This document shows positions 20,554 through 29,632 of a stretch of DNA of 64,000 nucleotides, in pieces. Every line of letters starts with the position of its first letter. Positions within the stretch are counted from its first letter, which is position 1. The notes beneath the pieces were generated by a model. It had not been told where the DNA came from. It was given only the letters and a program-made list of their open reading frames with translations, and made no database searches. The position numbers and the translations under genes were made by a program. This DNA comes from Gracilibacillus ureilyticus (GTDB lineage: Bacteria > Bacillota > Bacilli > Bacillales > Amphibacillaceae). The stretch spans positions 62,001-126,000 of the forward strand of contig NZ_FOGL01000009.1 of the NCBI RefSeq assembly GCF_900111195.1, given 5' to 3'.

Positions 20554-20590
20554 AACGCCTTTATACAAGCAATTTCTTGTACAAGGCGTT
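20554..20590 (-). terminator. Hairpin downstream of radC
   Basis: Nested inverted repeats (AACGCCTT / AAGGCGTT and TACAAG / CTTGTA) form a long stem. The minus-strand run after it is only TTTATTATT, so termination may be incomplete and mreB may be partly cotranscribed with radC. Confidence 0.6.
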
Positions 20591-20642
20591 CGTTTTGAGC
20601 TTGTAATTTAATTATACTTAAATTTTTACAAAATAGATAGTG

Positions 20643-21332
20643 TCACAAGTACCCTTTTTCTTTTAATGAAGTAAATCGATGGTCACCGATTATAAGATGG
20701 TCAAGTAACTCTATTCCTACCACTTTCCCACTTTCTACTAGTCTTTTCGTTACCTGGATATCTTCCTGTGATGGAGACGGGTCTCCTGAGGGATGATTAT
20801 GTGCACAAATGATGGAAGCAGAGGATCTTTTGACAGCTTCCCTGAAGATTTCGCGGGGGTGTACAATAGAGGCATTCAGACTGCCGATGAAAATGGTTTG
20901 GCGGTGAATGACCTGGTTCTTTGTATTTAGAAAAACAACAACAAAATGCTCCTGCTTTAACTGACGCATTTCTTCCATCAAGAAGTTGGCTCCATCCTCC
21001 GGACTGCGGATAATGTAACGGTCTCTTTCCTGGAATTGATGGATTCGCTTGCCAAATTCTATTGCTGCTAACAAGTTTACCCCCTTTGCCAATCCAATCC
21101 CGTTAATTCCTGTCAACTCCTCAATTGTTACCTCTTTCAGCTGACCTAACCCTTCAAAATGTCTTAATACCCGCTCAGCTAATTGATAGACATTTTCCTT
21201 CCTTGTCCCAGTCCCAAGTAATATGGCCATTAACTCCTGATTGGACAGGTGCCCCGGGCCAAACTCTACCAGTCTTTCACGCGGCCTGTCACGTTTTGGT
21301 ACCTCTTTCATTTTTACGATCTCAGTATTCAT
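20643..21332 (-). CDS. radC: RadC/JAB1-family protein
   Basis: The 229-residue protein has an N-terminal helix-hairpin-helix (ELTGINGIGLAKG) and a C-terminal JAB/MPN metalloprotease-like domain with the full JAMM motif HNHPSGDPSPSQED. Despite its name, a DNA repair role is not established. B. subtilis has maf and then spoIIB on its far side. Here spoIIB follows directly and maf is absent. Confidence 0.94.
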   Translation of the reverse strand: MNTEIVKMKEVPKRDRPRERLVEFGPGHLSNQELMAILLGTGTRKENVYQLAERVLRHFEGLGQLKEVTIEELTGINGIGLAKGVNLLAAIEFGKRIHQFQERDRYIIRSPEDGANFLMEEMRQLKQEHFVVVFLNTKNQVIHRQTIFIGSLNASIVHPREIFREAVKRSSASIICAHNHPSGDPSPSQEDIQVTKRLVESGKVVGIELLDHLIIGDHRFTSLKEKGYL

Positions 21333-21501
21333 TTGATTCCTCCTGCTTCTATATTTCCTACCATTACATTTTACGAAATATAGGTGGAAGCAACAAACAG
21401 ACTATTCATTAATTTCTCTTATCATTGCTTTAATTTATTCTTTTGTATGGCTGAAACAAGAGAGTTTTCCAATAAAAAAATGAAGATAGAAGGAAATTAT
21501 A

Positions 21502-22353
21502 CTATTGCCCAGTTATTTTGGAATACTGATACCAGATTTCTAATACAGAAAGAGAGTCTAGCTTCTCTTTACCACTGAGTTCTTCCGTTTTCTTCACAAA
21601 ACTTTCGATAGTTGAAGAAATCTCAGCAGGTTTTTTTGCCATCCATTCTTCCAAACCACTAACATCTTTACTTTCAAGTAATGCAGGTAAAAGAGTATCA
21701 AATGACTGGAGCCACTTTTTCTCGCTTTCTGTTACACTAACTTCAACAGGGACAGTTGTCCATGCCTTACCACCATACATCTCCACATCTGATTTGACAG
21801 CTTCCAAATATTTTTTTGATGCTTCACTTGTCGAATGAACAGAAGTAAACAGATGGTACTGATTATCCCTGTTCCAGATCATTGCAGGTATGTTGGATGC
21901 TTTTAATTCATTTTGCAGTTGAATAGCAGCAGATTCCGAAGTGAACACACCAGCCTGAACGACATAAGCCTGGTGTGTATTGCTTTTAAAAACAGGGAGA
22001 TTACTGTCCGGTTGTTCCACTTCCTTCGTACCTTCTGAGGCAGTAACTGTACTTGTAACATGTTCGCTGTTTTGGAAGCTAACTTCTTCAGGGTCCATAT
22101 CAACGAAAATCTTTAACATAATGAATCCCAGAAACGTACCAATAATAATTGCCGTTAAAGCTGCGTAAATAAAAGAACGGTAGGTTGTCCAAAAGCCAGG
22201 TTTGGCAGGCCTGTTAACAGACTGAAACACTGGCGGACTAGTGTCATAATTTACCGGCTTCTTTTCCTGTTCCAATAGATGTTCAATCGGATCTTTTTTC
22301 GAATCTCTCTTCTGGTGGTTTATCTGAACGGAAATTCTATTATTGTTTTTCAT
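21502..22353 (-). CDS. spoIIB: SpoIIB, SPOR-domain sporulation protein
   Basis: This 283-residue bitopic protein has a cytoplasmic N-terminus, a membrane helix at about residues 62-84 (SFIYAALTAIIIGTFLGFIM) and an extracytoplasmic SPOR domain (about 128-190, YVVQAGVFTSESAAIQL...KASNIPAMIW). SpoIIB localises the septal peptidoglycan machinery at the start of engulfment. Sequence divergence in this family is high, so position next to radC/mreB supports the call. Confidence 0.85.
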   Translation of the reverse strand: MKNNNRISVQINHQKRDSKKDPIEHLLEQEKKPVNYDTSPPVFQSVNRPAKPGFWTTYRSFIYAALTAIIIGTFLGFIMLKIFVDMDPEEVSFQNSEHVTSTVTASEGTKEVEQPDSNLPVFKSNTHQAYVVQAGVFTSESAAIQLQNELKASNIPAMIWNRDNQYHLFTSVHSTSEASKKYLEAVKSDVEMYGGKAWTTVPVEVSVTESEKKWLQSFDTLLPALLESKDVSGLEEWMAKKPAEISSTIESFVKKTEELSGKEKLDSLSVLEIWYQYSKITGQ

Positions 22354-22572
22354 ACAGATCCCTCATTTCAGCTCTTTTCTACCACCCTATCATATAATAT
22401 ATAAGATGTAAGACGAGTTTTGTCATACAGCTAGGAAAAACTTTCTCCACAAACTGATAAACAGTGGCAGCAAATTCATTCACACGCGGTAATTAACAGA
22501 AAAGGGACATTATTTTTTGTCAAAGAAAGAGGGTTTTAATCAAAGTCTCGGGAGGAACTTTTTAATAGAATC

Positions 22573-22626
22573 AAAAAGGCGGCAGGTAAACTGATAGAAT
22601 AACGTTCTACAGCTGCCCTCACCGCC
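22573..22626 (-). terminator. Terminator downstream of folC
   Basis: A compound stem on the minus strand (GGC...GGCAG...CTG-TAGAA / TTCTA-TCAG...CTGCC-GCC) is followed by TTTTTG. Confidence 0.7.
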
Positions 22627-22632
22627 ATTCTT

Positions 22633-23895
22633 TTAAATTCTTGAAATATAACCTTTGATTTCTTCCACAAAGTGCAATGAACCAGTAATAAGTAAAACAT
22701 CTTCCGGATTCAGCTGTTGCATTAATTCCGTTAAAGCCTCTTTATAATCTGGTAGAAATTCAATGTCTTCTGCTACATCCTGCTCGGACAAAGCCCTTGG
22801 ATGATCAAATGTTGTTACAACAAACTTATTACTATATTGTTTAAGCAAGTGTGTCATCTGGTCGACTTCTTTATCTTTAAAGGCACTGAATAAAGTATAA
22901 ATCTTCCGGTTGTTCCAATACAGTTTACTTGTCTCTATTAACTTCTTTATACTGGCCACATTATGTGCCCCATCAATCAAAATTCCCGGAGAATTATTTA
23001 ATATTTGCAATCGATTCGTTATTTTTGCCTGCTTCAGCCCTTTTAACATTGCATCCTGCCTTATTGACCAGCCCTTTTCCATAAGCAAATGTAAAACCAT
23101 GAGTGCTAGAGCTGCATTCTCTGCCTGATGCTTGCCTATCATCGTTATTTCTGCGGGAATTTCGGTTTGATAGCTGAAAACGAACTGTTGGGAACTGCTG
23201 TTTACCTTCCAATCTTTTATTTGAAAATGTGTATTGAAAAAATAAATGGATGCTTCTTCTTTTGAAGCTTTTTTAAGCACTACCTCACTCGCTTCTTTGG
23301 GGAGATCGCCCACTACTACAGGAGTACCGTGTTTAATAATTCCCGCTTTGTGTGCAGCTATTTCAGCTAAACTGTTACCAAGGAAACCCATATGATCATA
23401 ATCAATTGTAGTAATGACTGTTACGATTGGTTCAACCCGGTTCGTTACATCCTCTCTTCCACCCATGCATGTTTCTATTAAAGCAATATCTGTTTTTTCC
23501 AGGAAATAAAGGAGTGTCATCACCATCAGAATCTCATATTCGGATGGCGCTAAATCTAACCCATCCATCTCCCTTATAACAGGTAATAATTGATGTAAAA
23601 TATCGATAAATGATTGTTCGGTAATTGTCTGGCGATTTATTCTCATATGGTCTCTAATTGTCGGCAAACCTGGTGAAACAAACGTACCTACAGTATAACC
23701 ATTTGCGATTAATACTTCTTCCATGTAGGTTATGGTGGACCCTTTTCCATTTGTACCAGCCACATGAATCGTTTTTATGCGTCTTTCCGGATGACCTGTT
23801 TTTTTCAGTAAATAATCAAGACGTTCCAGTCCCGGCTTAATTCCCAGTTTCCTTCTTGAGTCAAAAAATAATTCAGCTTCCTGAAATGTTTTCAT
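22633..23895 (-). CDS. folC: Folylpolyglutamate/dihydrofolate synthase FolC
   Basis: The 420-residue Mur-ligase-fold enzyme adds glutamate to folates. Motifs are the P-loop VAGTNGKGST, the omega-loop SPGLPTIRDHMRIN, ETCMGGREDVTNR, and IDGAHNVASIKKL in the C-terminal domain. The frame is open to 24096, but that adds a hydrophobic leader with no homology. ATG 23895 gives MKTFQEAELFF, which aligns with the normal FolC start. The ribosome binding site there is weak (GAAAGTG). comC, the usual neighbour in B. subtilis, is absent. A divergent ATP-grasp ligase begins about 80 bases away. Confidence 0.93.
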   Translation of the reverse strand: MKTFQEAELFFDSRRKLGIKPGLERLDYLLKKTGHPERRIKTIHVAGTNGKGSTITYMEEVLIANGYTVGTFVSPGLPTIRDHMRINRQTITEQSFIDILHQLLPVIREMDGLDLAPSEYEILMVMTLLYFLEKTDIALIETCMGGREDVTNRVEPIVTVITTIDYDHMGFLGNSLAEIAAHKAGIIKHGTPVVVGDLPKEASEVVLKKASKEEASIYFFNTHFQIKDWKVNSSSQQFVFSYQTEIPAEITMIGKHQAENAALALMVLHLLMEKGWSIRQDAMLKGLKQAKITNRLQILNNSPGILIDGAHNVASIKKLIETSKLYWNNRKIYTLFSAFKDKEVDQMTHLLKQYSNKFVVTTFDHPRALSEQDVAEDIEFLPDYKEALTELMQQLNPEDVLLITGSLHFVEEIKGYISRI

Positions 23896-23973
23896 CTTCT
23901 TCACACTTTCTTCGTTTGATTTTCTGTCCATTAACGGTATGATACAATGAGGAACAAAAAAGGGGAGATCATG

Positions 23974-24864
23974 ATGAACGGGTGGGTTATTTATAATGGC
24001 CATCTTGCAGGAGATGCGTTTCTGCAATTTCCAGAACAGGTAAAAAAAACAGGGAAACAGAAAAATATAAAAATCGAGCTTGTTGCCAACAATCATCTAC
24101 GTAATAAACTGACTAATGACGGGATACTTCTTGAGCATATAAAAGGATGGGAATTACCTTCATTTGTTATCTTTCATGATAAAGATATTGCACTTGCACG
24201 TCAATTAGAGTTACTTGGTATTCCCGTTTACAACAGTGCTCAAAGTGTTGAATTATGTGATAATAAAGTACTAATGTACCAGCAATTAGCTAAAAACCAG
24301 TTAAATATTCCTCAAACAGTAATAGCACCTAAAATTTTTGCCAATACATCAGCACTGGATCTTGAACCATTCATTCAACTCGCTGAGAGTTTCAGCTATC
24401 CGTTTGTCATAAAAGAAGGGTTCGGGTCATTTGGGGAACAAGTTTACCTTGTCCATAACGAAAAAGAATACATGGAGAAAGTAAAACAGATTTATGACAG
24501 ACCTTTTGTTTTACAAGAATTTATAGAATCGAGTTATGGAAAAGACATTCGGATCTTCGTCGCAGGGGATATGGTTGCAGCAGCGTTACAACGGAGCTCT
24601 GCCACAGACTTCCGTGCAAATGTCCACCTTGGCAGCAATGTAGAGAAATATGAGGCCACTTTACAGGAAGCAGAATTGGCATTAAAAGCAGCCAAGGCGG
24701 TCGGTGCATCCTATTGCGGTGTGGACTTATTGTTCGGAAGAGACGGGGAACCAGTTGTTTGTGAAGTAAATACGAACGCCCATGTCGCTAATATTTTGAA
24801 GCATACCGGAGTGAATGTTGCTGAGCCGATTCTTGAACATATTATTTCAGAAATTACACAATAG
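23974..24864 (+). CDS. RimK-like ATP-grasp ligase, substrate unknown
   Basis: The 296-residue protein has an N-terminal pre-ATP-grasp domain and a complete ATP-grasp fold: substrate-binding helix CDNKVLMYQQLAKN, FVIKEGFGSFGEQVYLV as the glycine-rich loop, VLQEFIESSYGKDIRIFVAG, and the metal site VCEVNTNAHVANI. It is most like RimK, MptN, CofF and LysX, which form amide bonds to glutamate or other amino acids. Two ATG codons (23971 and 23974) follow AAAGGGGAG, and the second is better spaced. It stands alone between folC (divergent) and valS (convergent) with a shared terminator. B. subtilis has no gene here. The acceptor cannot be told from sequence. Confidence 0.85.
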   Translation: MNGWVIYNGHLAGDAFLQFPEQVKKTGKQKNIKIELVANNHLRNKLTNDGILLEHIKGWELPSFVIFHDKDIALARQLELLGIPVYNSAQSVELCDNKVLMYQQLAKNQLNIPQTVIAPKIFANTSALDLEPFIQLAESFSYPFVIKEGFGSFGEQVYLVHNEKEYMEKVKQIYDRPFVLQEFIESSYGKDIRIFVAGDMVAAALQRSSATDFRANVHLGSNVEKYEATLQEAELALKAAKAVGASYCGVDLLFGRDGEPVVCEVNTNAHVANILKHTGVNVAEPILEHIISEITQ

Positions 24865-24907
24865 AAAAAGCGGGACAAATCATCTTACTGATCGTCCCGC
24901 TTTTTTA
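24864..24907. terminator. Bidirectional terminator between ATP-grasp gene and valS
   Basis: AAAAAGCGGGAC and GTCCCGCTTTTTT form a stem with A- and T-tracts on both sides, which suits the two converging genes. Confidence 0.9.
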
Positions 24908-24918
24908 TTATGGCTGCA

Positions 24919-27576
24919 TTACCCTTGTAATTCGGAAATACGTGCCTTCACTCTTTCTCGTTTATCGATATAATCTTTTTGTTTCGCTTTCTCAGCTTCT
25001 ACCACTTGTTCTGGTGCCTTTTTCACAAAACCTTCATTTGATAGTTTCTTTTCCACTCGTTCGACTTCTTTATTCCATTTATCTAATTCCGCTTCCAGTC
25101 TTGCAACTTCTTTGTCCACATCAATTAATCCTTCCAGTGGTAAGAAGATCTCCGCACCTGTCACAACTGCAGACATTGCTTTTTCTGGTGCCTGAATGTT
25201 CGTATCAATTGTAAGCTCACTCGGATTACAGAAACGATCAATATAAACCCGATTCTCTTCCAATTTAGCTCGACCATCCTCATCACTTGCCTGGATCAGA
25301 ATAGGAATTTCCTTGGACAATGGTGTATCAACTTCTGCTCGGATATTTCGTACAGAACGAATGATTGCAACAAGCTGCTTCATAATATCAGATGCTTCAT
25401 CGTTTGACAGTTCTCCATTTACCTTCGGCCAGCTCGCAAGAACGATGGATTCTCCTTCATGTGGAAGCTGTTGCCAAATCTCTTCCGTAACGAACGGCAT
25501 AAACGGATGCAGCATACGCATCGTATGATCAAGGACATATGCCAGTACAGAGCGTGTCGTTAATTTCGCTTCTTCATCTTCTCCGTACAGTGGCAGTTTA
25601 GCCATCTCAATATACCAGTCACAGAAATCATCCCAGATAAAGTTATACAAGTAACGTCCCGCTTCACCAAATTCATATTTATCAACGTTTCTCGTAACCT
25701 GCTCAATTGTTTCATTAAGACGTGTTAAGATCCAGTGATCTGCTACTGATTTCTTGCCAGTAAGATCTATTTGCTCAAATTTCAGACCATTCATATTCAT
25801 TAAAGCAAAACGGGAGGCATTCCATATTTTATTAACGAAATTCCATGTTGATTCAACCTTTTCCCATTGGAAGCGTAGATCCTGTCCAGGGCTTGAGCCT
25901 GTTGAAAGGAAGTAGCGCAGTGAATCCGCTCCGTATTTCTCAATTACTTCCATCGGGTCTACTCCATTACCTAGAGACTTACTCATTTTTCGGCCTTCGG
26001 CATCACGAACAAGGCCGTGGATTAATACATCTTTAAATGGGCGTTTCCCATTAAATTCTTTGGATTGGAAAATCATTCTCGCTACCCAGAAAAAGATAAT
26101 ATCATAACCTGTAACAAGCGCATTTGTCGGGAAGAAATGTTTGAAATCTTCATCTTCCGTATTTGGCCAGTTTAATGTCGAAAATGGCCATAATGCAGAC
26201 GAGAACCATGTGTCTAATACATCTGTATCCTGTTCCCAGTTTTCCAGATCTTCCGGTGCTTCTTTGCCTACATACACTTCTCCTGTTTCCTTGTGATACC
26301 ATGCAGGAATTCGGTGGCCCCACCATAATTGACGGGAAATACACCAATCGCGGATATTTTCCATCCAGCGTAAATATGTTTTCTCAAAACGGTCAGGAAC
26401 AAAATGTACTTTTTCTTCATCAGAGCCTTGCTGCATCGCAACTGCATTATCAGCAAGTGGCTGCATTCTTACAAACCATTGTGTGGATAAATATGGTTCA
26501 ACTACTGCCCCGCTTCGTTCTGAGTGACCAACAGAGTGCATGTGTTCTTCAATTTTAAATAATACGCCTTCGTCTTGCAGATCTTTAACGATTTGTTTAC
26601 GGCATTCAAAACGGTCAAGACCTTGATATTTACCAGCATTATCATTCATAGTGCCATCTTCATTCATAACAAGCACTCGTTCCAAGCTGTGACGGTTACC
26701 GATCTCAAAATCATTTGGATCGTGTGCTGGTGTGATTTTTACCGCACCTGAACCAAACTCCATATCAACATAGTCGTCTGCAACAATCTCGATTTCACGG
26801 CCGACAATTGGTAACTTTACTTTTTTACCGATTAAATGTTTGTAACGCTCATCTTCCGGGTGTACTGCTACTGCTGTATCTCCAAGCATAGTCTCAGGAC
26901 GGGTTGTAGCAATTTCTATATATCCGCTTCCGTCAGCAAGAGGATACTTCATATGATAAAAATTTCCCTGAACATCTTTGTAGATTACTTCAATATCAGA
27001 AAGTGCTGTCTTCGTAGCAGGATCCCAGTTAATGATATATTCACCACGGTAAATAAGACCTTTTTCATACAATTTTACAAATACTTCTTTTACCGCTTCT
27101 GAAAGACCTTCATCCAAGGTAAAGCGTTCCCGAGAATAGTCTAAGCCAAGTCCCAGTTTAGCCCATTGCTTGCGGATAAATCCTGCGTATTCTTCCTTCC
27201 AGTCCCATGCTTTTTCTAAAAATTTTTCACGTCCAAGGTCATATCTGCTGGTGCCTTGCTCACGTAATTTTTCTTCGACTTTTGCCTGTGTAGCAATCCC
27301 TGCATGGTCCATTCCCGGCAGGTACAGCACATCATATCCTTGCATACGTTTAATTCTTGTAATAATGTCCTGCAATGTCGTATCCCATGCATGCCCAATG
27401 TGAAGTTTCCCTGTTACGTTTGGCGGCGGGATAACAATCGTAAATGGTTCTTTATCCAGATTTCTTTCCGCTTCAAAAAACTTCCCATTCACCCAGTAAT
27501 CATAGCGGCCCTTTTCCACAGCGGTCGGGTCATATTTGGGTGGTAAATTCACTTCATTTTGCTCTTGTTCTGACAT
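24919..27576 (-). CDS. valS: Valyl-tRNA synthetase
   Basis: This 885-residue class Ia synthetase has the HIGH-type motif [15 protein letters not shown], the KMSKS motif [11 protein letters not shown], an editing domain with [13 protein letters not shown], an anticodon-binding domain and the C-terminal coiled-coil arm ([17 protein letters not shown]). The ATG has AAAGGAGG. A T-box leader controls it. It is not followed by folC in operon fashion as in B. subtilis because the ATP-grasp gene intervenes. Confidence 0.98.
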   Translation of the reverse strand: MSEQEQNEVNLPPKYDPTAVEKGRYDYWVNGKFFEAERNLDKEPFTIVIPPPNVTGKLHIGHAWDTTLQDIITRIKRMQGYDVLYLPGMDHAGIATQAKVEEKLREQGTSRYDLGREKFLEKAWDWKEEYAGFIRKQWAKLGLGLDYSRERFTLDEGLSEAVKEVFVKLYEKGLIYRGEYIINWDPATKTALSDIEVIYKDVQGNFYHMKYPLADGSGYIEIATTRPETMLGDTAVAVHPEDERYKHLIGKKVKLPIVGREIEIVADDYVDMEFGSGAVKITPAHDPNDFEIGNRHSLERVLVMNEDGTMNDNAGKYQGLDRFECRKQIVKDLQDEGVLFKIEEHMHSVGHSERSGAVVEPYLSTQWFVRMQPLADNAVAMQQGSDEEKVHFVPDRFEKTYLRWMENIRDWCISRQLWWGHRIPAWYHKETGEVYVGKEAPEDLENWEQDTDVLDTWFSSALWPFSTLNWPNTEDEDFKHFFPTNALVTGYDIIFFWVARMIFQSKEFNGKRPFKDVLIHGLVRDAEGRKMSKSLGNGVDPMEVIEKYGADSLRYFLSTGSSPGQDLRFQWEKVESTWNFVNKIWNASRFALMNMNGLKFEQIDLTGKKSVADHWILTRLNETIEQVTRNVDKYEFGEAGRYLYNFIWDDFCDWYIEMAKLPLYGEDEEAKLTTRSVLAYVLDHTMRMLHPFMPFVTEEIWQQLPHEGESIVLASWPKVNGELSNDEASDIMKQLVAIIRSVRNIRAEVDTPLSKEIPILIQASDEDGRAKLEENRVYIDRFCNPSELTIDTNIQAPEKAMSAVVTGAEIFLPLEGLIDVDKEVARLEAELDKWNKEVERVEKKLSNEGFVKKAPEQVVEAEKAKQKDYIDKRERVKARISELQG

Positions 27577-27595
27577 ATTATAATTCCTCCTTTTA

Positions 27596-27895
27596 GGAAA
27601 TATTTAATTTTTCCAGGATACAAAAAATCCTTCTCATCCCTATTAAAAAGGACGAAAAGGATTTATTTTCCGTGGTACCACCTTATTTTATAAGCAGAAT
27701 ATTCTGCATATACACTCATTAACGAGATAACGGGTCAACCGGCTTTACCTACTATCCGTTCAGTAAAGCTGCTTCAGAGGCTACCTTCCTGCACCATTTT
27801 TTCGAAAAAACCTTCCAGCCTGCGGGTTTTTCTCTCTGCCGATAAGTATGCAGTACTCTTCCTCGTCATTGCATCAAGCAATTTGATTATATGTT
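27596..27895 (-). promoter_or_regulatory. T-box leader of valS
   Basis: The 270-base minus-strand leader has the T-box sequence AAGGTGGTACCACGG (27670-27684), which pairs with uncharged tRNA. It then has the terminator stem AATCC-TTTTC...GAGAAGGATT followed by TTTTTTG (27622-27664). An extensive stem I region lies upstream. A GUA valine triplet in GGAAGGTAGCC, on the 3' side of stem I, is the likely specifier codon, assigned by eye. Uncharged tRNA-Val would favour antitermination. Confidence 0.88.
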
Positions 27896-27925
27896 ATTTT
27901 ATCCATAAAAACGCAGAAACGTCAA
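27896..27925 (-). promoter_or_regulatory. Promoter of the valS leader
   Basis: TTGACG (27920-27925) and TAAAAT (27896-27901) are 18 bases apart, just after the fetB stop. Confidence 0.6.
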
Positions 27926-27934
27926 GAAAATTTG

Positions 27935-28711
27935 TTATTTTAATTGTGCTCTTTTGTTGAAAAATGTTTGATAACCAAAATGAAGAAAGATGATGACAGA
28001 TAAAGATACACTTCCTGTGATACCCAGCATTATCGCAATCTGATACTTAATCGCATCGAGCGGACTTGCTCCTGACAGGATAACACCTGTCATCATACCA
28101 GGTAAAAAAACTATTCCCATTCCAACCATACTGTTTATAGTTGGCAGAATCGCTGAGTCGAATGCATTATTAACAATTCCTTTTGATGCCTGATTCGGAT
28201 CAGCGCCAAGCATTAATGCAGCTTCGACTTCTTTTTTTCGGGAAGAAAAGCCTTCTATTAATGCACCAACACCAAGAGTAATACCTGTCATTGAATTACC
28301 AATCAACATCCCCGCAATTGGAATAAAATAACGCGGGTCATACCATGGCGAAAACTGAACGACAATAAAATCAAAATAGATAAAGGCGAACAATGTACCT
28401 GAAACCATGGAAACGGCAATGATCTTTTTTAGTGAAGTGTTCATTTCTTTTTTTGTTCGTTTAAAAATATTATACACTGCAAAAGTTTCCATCAGTAAAA
28501 TAACAATGACTGAGTAAATCCAGTTTTCATTCTCAAAAATGAACATGAGAACATATCCTACTAGGACTAACTGAATCGTCATCCTTAGTGTGGCTATAAC
28601 AATTTCCTTTTCACGCGGGATTTTACGCCATCGGACAATTGCAAGGAGGATGAGAATGAATATATAGGCAGAAACCAGCTGCCATAAGGTAATATCGAGC
28701 ATTTCATTCAT
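27935..28711 (-). CDS. fetB: FetB-type ABC permease (UPF0014)
   Basis: The 258-residue membrane protein has about seven helices and the UPF0014 signatures ATLRMTIQLVLVGYVL, GMLIGNSMTGITLG, and LPTINSMVGMGIVFLPGMMTG. E. coli FetAB (YbbLM) exports iron and aids oxidative stress resistance. The substrate here is inferred from family only. It follows fetA with a two-base gap. No B. subtilis gene occupies this site. Confidence 0.88.
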   Translation of the reverse strand: MNEMLDITLWQLVSAYIFILILLAIVRWRKIPREKEIVIATLRMTIQLVLVGYVLMFIFENENWIYSVIVILLMETFAVYNIFKRTKKEMNTSLKKIIAVSMVSGTLFAFIYFDFIVVQFSPWYDPRYFIPIAGMLIGNSMTGITLGVGALIEGFSSRKKEVEAALMLGADPNQASKGIVNNAFDSAILPTINSMVGMGIVFLPGMMTGVILSGASPLDAIKYQIAIMLGITGSVSLSVIIFLHFGYQTFFNKRAQLK

Positions 28712-28713
28712 AA

Positions 28714-29346
28714 TTACGTCCCCTCACTTACAAGTATGTCATTCATATAAAAAATCTCATCAGCGTATTTTTCTGCCACTTCTTTGGAGTGTGTAACAAA
28801 GACTGCTGTTTTATCGCGTTCCCTTAATTGATTGGTAAACAGATCCATTACAAGCGTTTCTGTCTCTACGTCAAGTGCAGAAGTTGGTTCATCTAACAAA
28901 TATACCTCTGCATCCATTAAAAGAACACGCCCAAAGGCAACCCGCTGTTTCTCACCGCCTGATAATTTATCCGCCTCATCCTCCAATTGTTTCCCAAGTC
29001 GTAATGCGTTTAACAGTTCGCCCAACTTCTGGTCACTGGTTTCTTCTTTCCCTGAAAATTTCCTGCCGATTAAAAGATTATCACGAACAGTACCTTCGAA
29101 CATGACAGCATCCTGTCCCAGCATGACGACTTCTTTACGTAAATCTACAGGGTCATAGCTGCTTATTTCTTGGTTTTTATATAAAACTTCCCCGCTATCT
29201 TGTGTTAACATACCGTTTAGCATCTTTAATAATGTGGATTTGCCACTACCACTCTCACCAAATAAGCAGCACACTCTTTGACCGGGGATGCTAAAGTTTT
29301 CTATATGTAAAATATCCTTAAATTGGACATGACGGAGTTGAAACAT
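28714..29346 (-). CDS. fetA: FetA-type ABC transporter ATPase
   Basis: The 210-residue ATPase carries Walker A GESGSGKST, Q-loop LGQDAVMF, ABC signature LSGGEKQR, Walker B VYLLDEPTSALD and the switch histidine in VFVTHS. ATG 29346 has GGAGGTG at about six bases. The frame is open 48 bases further without another signal. It pairs with FetB as the putative iron exporter. Confidence 0.9.
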   Translation of the reverse strand: MFQLRHVQFKDILHIENFSIPGQRVCCLFGESGSGKSTLLKMLNGMLTQDSGEVLYKNQEISSYDPVDLRKEVVMLGQDAVMFEGTVRDNLLIGRKFSGKEETSDQKLGELLNALRLGKQLEDEADKLSGGEKQRVAFGRVLLMDAEVYLLDEPTSALDVETETLVMDLFTNQLRERDKTAVFVTHSKEVAEKYADEIFYMNDILVSEGT

Positions 29347-29432
29347 CCCTCTGCACCTCCCCTGTTTAGCAATAGTATGTACCAACCTTTTCAATACAAT
29401 GTAGCAACTAAATATAAATACGTTAACAGCAC

Positions 29433-29471
29433 AATAATCCGAACTATTAACTGAAAATAGTCCGGATTATT
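29433..29471 (-). terminator. Hairpin downstream of the ndh unit
   Basis: Long inverted repeats (AATAATCCGGACTATT / AATAGTTCGGATTATT) flank a short loop. No T-run follows, so this is a candidate terminator or mRNA-protecting hairpin. Confidence 0.45.
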
Positions 29472-29517
29472 CGCCTTTTATGATCATCATTCAGTCATTG
29501 AATTTAGCTTCAATAGA

Positions 29518-29616
29518 TTAGCGGAAATCACGCTTGTCTTCCAATTTTCTTGATACAAAAACATAGGCAATCGTTGCAGCAACAGTTAATAATGTATAAA
29601 ATAACGTATTCTTCAC
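29518..29616 (-). CDS. Small 32-residue membrane protein downstream of ndh
   Basis: A 33-codon frame starts at GTG 29614-29616 with a perfect AGGAGGT six bases upstream, 16 bases past the ndh stop. The product begins MKNTLFYTLLTVAATIAYVF, a single membrane helix, and ends in a charged tail (SRKLEDKRDFR). The spacing and the ribosome binding site argue that it is translated with ndh. I know no family for it. A small subunit or regulator of the membrane-bound NADH dehydrogenase is a reasonable guess, nothing more. Confidence 0.7.
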   Translation of the reverse strand: MKNTLFYTLLTVAATIAYVFVSRKLEDKRDFR

Positions 29617-29632
29617 CTAAATACCTCCTCTA

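Noticed and set aside
23896-24096. N-terminal extension of FolC with a hydrophobic segment
   Set aside because: It overlaps the divergent ATP-grasp start region, has no start signal and is not part of the FolC family.
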